Source of the DNA: CAVXHQ01 sp963761735
GTDB lineage: Bacteria > Pseudomonadota > Alphaproteobacteria > Rhodobacterales > Rhodobacteraceae
Assembly (NCBI GenBank): GCA_963761735.1
Contig: CAVXHQ010000003.1
Location: forward strand, 682,001-746,000
Direction: 5' to 3'
DNA length: 64,000 bases
The translations under genes and the position numbers were made by a program. The notes under the pieces are model-generated. The model was not told where the DNA came from. It did not search any database and saw only the letters and a list, made by a program, of their open reading frames with translations. Shown one piece after another: positions 61,165-64,000 of this stretch (position 1 is its first letter; each line of letters begins with the position of its first letter).

Positions 61165-62411
61165 TGGATCGCAAGGCCCCCGTCTTTTCCAACCACGGCT
61201 GCCGCCTGAACGCCTACGAGACCGAGGCGATGAAGGATCTCGCGGCCACCGCGGGCCTCGGCGATGCGGTCGTCGTCAACACCTGCGCCGTCACCGCGCA
61301 GGCCGTGCGCAAGGCGCGGCAGGACATCCGCAAACTGGCGCGCGAAAACCCCGGCGCGCGGATCATCGTCACCGGCTGCGCGGCACAGACCGAACCCGGC
61401 ACCTTCGCGGCGATGCCCGAGGTCTCCCACGTCATCGGCAACACCGAAAAGATGGCGCCCGCGACATGGGTGGGCCTCGCCACGGGCGGAACAGAGCCGG
61501 TGCAGGTCGACGATATCATGTCCGTCACCGAAACGGCGGGCCACCTGATCGACGGCTTCGGCACCCGCAGCCGCGCCTACGTTCAGGTGCAGAACGGCTG
61601 CGACCACCGCTGCACGTTCTGCATCATCCCGTTCGGGCGCGGCAATTCGCGCTCCGTGCCCGCAGGCGTGGTCGTCGACCAGATCAGGCGCCTCGCGGAT
61701 CGCGGCTACAACGAGGTCGTGCTGACCGGCGTCGACCTGACGTCGTGGGGCGCCGACATGCCGGGCACGCCGCGTCTGGGCGATCTCGTCCTGCGCATCC
61801 TGCGCCTCGTCCCCGATCTGCCGCGCCTGCGGATCTCGTCGATCGACAGCATCGAGGTGGACGACGCCCTTCTGAACGCGCTGACCGAACCGCGCCTGAT
61901 GCCGCACCTGCACCTGTCGCTGCAACACGGCTCCGACATGATCCTGAAACGGATGAAGCGCCGCCATTTGCGTGACGACGCCATCCGCTTTACCGAAGAG
62001 GCCCGCGCGCTGCGCCCCGACATGACCTTCGGCGCCGACATCATCGCGGGCTTTCCGACCGAGACCGACGCGCATTTCGACGATAGCCTCGCCCTGATCG
62101 GGGACTGCCATCTTACCTGGCTGCACGTCTTTCCGTACTCGGCGCGCACCGGCACGCCCGCCGCGAAAATGCCCGCCGTCGACGGCGCCACGATCAAATC
62201 CCGCGCCGCCCGCCTGCGCGCCGCCGGTGACGCCGCCGTTGCCCGCCATCTGGCGGCGCAAATCGGCAAAACTCATGCAATCTTGATGGAATCGCCCAAG
62301 ATGGGCCGCACCGAACATTTCGCGCAAGCGCATTTTACCGCACCGCAGCCAACCGGCCAGATCGTTCGGGCCACCATCACCGGCGCCACCGGCACCCATC
62401 TTGCCGTCTGA
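61164..62411 (+). CDS. mtaB: tRNA t6A37 methylthiotransferase MtaB
   Basis: 415 residues. The N-terminal UPF0004 domain has SNHGCRLNAYETEAM, VVNTCAVTAQAVRKARQDIR and VTGCAAQTEPGTF with its three FeS cysteines. The radical SAM domain has VQNGCDHRCTFCIIPFGRG (CxxxCxxC), and a C-terminal TRAM domain follows. It converts t6A37 to ms2t6A37 in tRNAs reading ANN codons, such as the Lys tRNA next door. Translationally coupled to dapF. Confidence 0.93.
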   Translation: MDRKAPVFSNHGCRLNAYETEAMKDLAATAGLGDAVVVNTCAVTAQAVRKARQDIRKLARENPGARIIVTGCAAQTEPGTFAAMPEVSHVIGNTEKMAPATWVGLATGGTEPVQVDDIMSVTETAGHLIDGFGTRSRAYVQVQNGCDHRCTFCIIPFGRGNSRSVPAGVVVDQIRRLADRGYNEVVLTGVDLTSWGADMPGTPRLGDLVLRILRLVPDLPRLRISSIDSIEVDDALLNALTEPRLMPHLHLSLQHGSDMILKRMKRRHLRDDAIRFTEEARALRPDMTFGADIIAGFPTETDAHFDDSLALIGDCHLTWLHVFPYSARTGTPAAKMPAVDGATIKSRAARLRAAGDAAVARHLAAQIGKTHAILMESPKMGRTEHFAQAHFTAPQPTGQIVRATITGATGTHLAV

Positions 62412-62557
62412 AAACCGCACCCTTTTTCTTGCCCTAAATACTCCCCCGCGCGGCGCGCGCCCCCGGAGGGCCGGTCCGCTTCCGGCGCGACGCCTGCGCC
62501 CTTGAAGACCCGCCCCCGGCACGGCTACGCTTCGGGCACCAACCGAAAGGCTCCGCG

Positions 62558-63160
62558 ATGAAACTCCTGATGTCCCCCGTCTCGCCGTTCGTCCGCAAGG
62601 TGCGCGTGGTCCTGCGCGAGGCCGATCTGCTCGCGGGCATCGAAGAGGTCGAGGTGTCGACCACGCCGATGGCCACCGCGCCACAGGTCGCCGCCGCAAA
62701 TCCGCTGGGCAAGATCCCGGCCCTGATCCGTGACGACGGCCCCGCGCTGTATGACAGTCGGGTCATCACCCGCTATCTCGACGCGCTGGCGGGCGCGCGC
62801 CTGTATCCCGAGACGCGGCTGTGGGAGGTTCTGACGCTCGAGGCGACGGCGGATGCGATCTGCGACGCCGCGGTCGGCATCACCTATGAGATGCGGTTCC
62901 GCGAGGCCGACATGCAGATGCCCGATTGGATGGATGCCCAGTGGGCCAAGGTCACGCGCGCCATCGCCGCGATCGAATCCCGCTGGATGAGCCATCTTTC
63001 CGGCCCGCTCGACGCAGGGCAGATCGGCGTGGCCTGCGCGCTGGGCTATCTCGATCTGCGCCACGATGCGCGCGGCTGGCGATCCGCCGCACCCGCACTG
63101 GCGGCATGGTACGGCGCGTTTTCACTCCGGCCCTCGATGATCGAGACCGCTCCCGTCTGA
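62558..63160 (+). CDS. Glutathione S-transferase family protein
   Basis: 200 residues. The N-terminal thioredoxin-like domain starts LLMSPVSPFVRKVRVVLREA and has NPLGKIPALIRDDG with the cis-Pro, then LYDSRVITRYLD (glutathione gamma-Glu site). A helical C-terminal domain follows. The catalytic residue is a Ser in the SPF segment, as in beta/omega-like bacterial GSTs. Substrate unknown. Good AAAGG ribosome site. Confidence 0.88.
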   Translation: MKLLMSPVSPFVRKVRVVLREADLLAGIEEVEVSTTPMATAPQVAAANPLGKIPALIRDDGPALYDSRVITRYLDALAGARLYPETRLWEVLTLEATADAICDAAVGITYEMRFREADMQMPDWMDAQWAKVTRAIAAIESRWMSHLSGPLDAGQIGVACALGYLDLRHDARGWRSAAPALAAWYGAFSLRPSMIETAPV

Positions 63161-63216
63161 CCGCTTCGGTCAGAAAGCGCCCGAAAGCCGTCGGAGTTTT
63201 ACGCGGCGACGGCATC

Positions 63217-63290
63217 CCGGCAAACCGACGGATTGGGGCCGAAACGTCAACGCATCCGATGCCGTGCCTGACGGCCGCGCGGTTTGCCGG
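63217..63290. repeat. Inverted repeat in intergenic region
   Basis: CCGGCAAACCG (63217-63227) and its complement CGGTTTGCCGG (63280-63290) lie 52 bases apart, between the convergent GST and outer-membrane genes. It could form a bidirectional terminator-like structure; no T-run is present. Confidence 0.4.
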
Positions 63291-63363
63291 CACGGCTGGT
63301 GGCCCGGAAGGCGCCCGTTCCGGCCGGACCTGTCGTCACCGTCGCCGGTCGTCGCACCGGTCC

Positions 63364-64000
63364 TCAGTACGTATAGCTGACGCCGAAGTTGATCGCGTTG
63401 GTGATGATATCGGTCTCGATGGAGCCGCCGGTATCGAGGTCCACGTCGTTGATCGAATAGGTGCCCTTGTACTCTCCGAACACCGACCACGTCTCGTCGA
63501 TGGCATAGCTCGCCCCGGCAATCCACGCGACGGCTGGCCCGCCGTACTGGTATCCGGCCGTATCCGAGGCGCCGTCCGTCAACTCGACATAGGGAACCGA
63601 AATGCCGATGCCGCCGCCGACATAGGGCGTCAGCGATCCCCACATACCGGGCCAGCGGCGGTAGGCGTTGACGGTGACGATGTTCAGCCCGTCGGAAAAT
63701 TCCAGCCGCTCGAACCCGGTTTCCGCCAGCGTCTCGTCGTCGGCATAGACCTTGGTGTGATTGACATCGAGGCCGACGCCAAAGGTCTCGGACTGCCACC
63801 ACGTCGCGCGCACGCCGTAATAAATCGGGTTTTCGAACGAGCGGCCCTCCCAGCCCGCGCCGATCCGCGTGTCCGGCACGAAGGGGTCGCCCGTCACCTC
63901 GAAGGTCGAATGCGGCGCCGTCTGGTATCCACCGTAAAAGCTGAGTTCGACCTCGGCCAGCGCGGGCGCGGCGACCAGACCGGCTAAGGTTGCGGCAAGG
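63364..64000 (-). CDS. Outer-membrane beta-barrel protein (5' end beyond window)
   Basis: At least 210 residues. Reading from the window edge, LAATLAGLVAAPALAEVELS is the end of a signal peptide with an ALA cleavage site, then FYGGYQTAPHSTFEV. Alternating strands follow (FGVGLDVNHTKVY, SLTPYVGGGIGISVPYVE, WSVFGEYKGTYSIND), ending FGVSYTY, with the aromatic C-terminus of an eight-strand OmpA/OmpW/Lom-like barrel. Function unknown, probably porin-like or structural. Convergent with the GST gene. Confidence 0.8.
   Translation of the reverse strand, partial: LAATLAGLVAAPALAEVELSFYGGYQTAPHSTFEVTGDPFVPDTRIGAGWEGRSFENPIYYGVRATWWQSETFGVGLDVNHTKVYADDETLAETGFERLEFSDGLNIVTVNAYRRWPGMWGSLTPYVGGGIGISVPYVELTDGASDTAGYQYGGPAVAWIAGASYAIDETWSVFGEYKGTYSINDVDLDTGGSIETDIITNAINFGVSYTY

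Noticed and set aside
60483..62699. Very long minus strand frame opposite dapF/mtaB
   Set aside because: Arg/Gly-rich translation, typical of an antisense shadow; dapF and mtaB are certain on the plus strand.

Overview
The window looks like part of a high-GC alphaproteobacterial genome, most likely a Rhodobacteraceae (roseobacter-group) member. This is inferred from base composition, from tightly overlapped operons (ATGA, GTGA and TGATG junctions), and from gene types such as a mer operon of merR-merT-merP-merF-merA layout, KduI/KduD, NrtR-like, DapF and MtaB. No rRNA, replication gene or CRISPR array is visible, so chromosome and large replicon cannot be told apart with certainty. The tRNA-Lys, dapF and mtaB at the right end favour the chromosome there.

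Left part (1-19 kb) is orderly metabolic sequence. A six-gene + strand operon holds a sulfatase-fold hydrolase, a UPF0104 membrane protein, a NitT/TauT-type ABC importer whose two permeases are fused into one chain, and a GT4 glycosyltransferase. A sugar-acid or uronate catabolic cluster follows: a Gfo/Idh oxidoreductase, an isopropylmalate/tartrate-type dehydrogenase, a monooxygenase-fold protein, a metallo-lactonase, a cupin, KduI, KduD, a second SDR and a GntR/FCD regulator. TGGTATACTA-like palindromes lie before the cupin and before the regulator. A minus strand sugar-nucleotide operon (gmd, colC, colD and a glycosyltransferase) should make GDP-L-colitose.

The middle (19-60 kb) is a patchwork of acquired and damaged DNA. 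It includes a broken two-partner-secretion transporter, a BCCT carrier with a PQ-loop protein, a CadC/HilA-like regulator, a decayed MazF toxin, a complete mer operon with two extra small membrane proteins, and several insertion sequences (IS3, IS66, two IS21, an IS1595-type transposon). A large TIR-membrane-TPR protein with eleven 48-residue repeats and two tandem, almost identical, secreted mini-proteins lie among them. From 41.8 to 52.5 kb there is a defence island. It holds a short prokaryotic Argonaute whose APAZ-effector partner was cut off by IS21, a Gabija-like GajA/GajB pair, and a two-gene PD-(D/E)XK plus TIR operon. An IS1595-type transposon split that operon, and its 8-bp target duplication lets the original reading frame be rebuilt.

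Right part (52.5-64 kb): a MerR/CDF metal-efflux module leads into a methyltransferase gene cut by an IS66 copy that was itself cut by IS21. The tail of a DUF3489-DUF2924-serine recombinase module follows, with a frameshift in a G7 run. The last stretch is core-like: tRNA-Lys, dapF, mtaB, a GST and an outer-membrane barrel protein running off the end.

Functional themes: surface polysaccharide (colitose), sugar-acid catabolism, metal resistance (Hg, and probably Zn/Cd/Co), and several NAD-linked or nuclease-linked anti-phage modules, part of them disabled by transposition. All family assignments come from reading motifs by eye; no database search was run.
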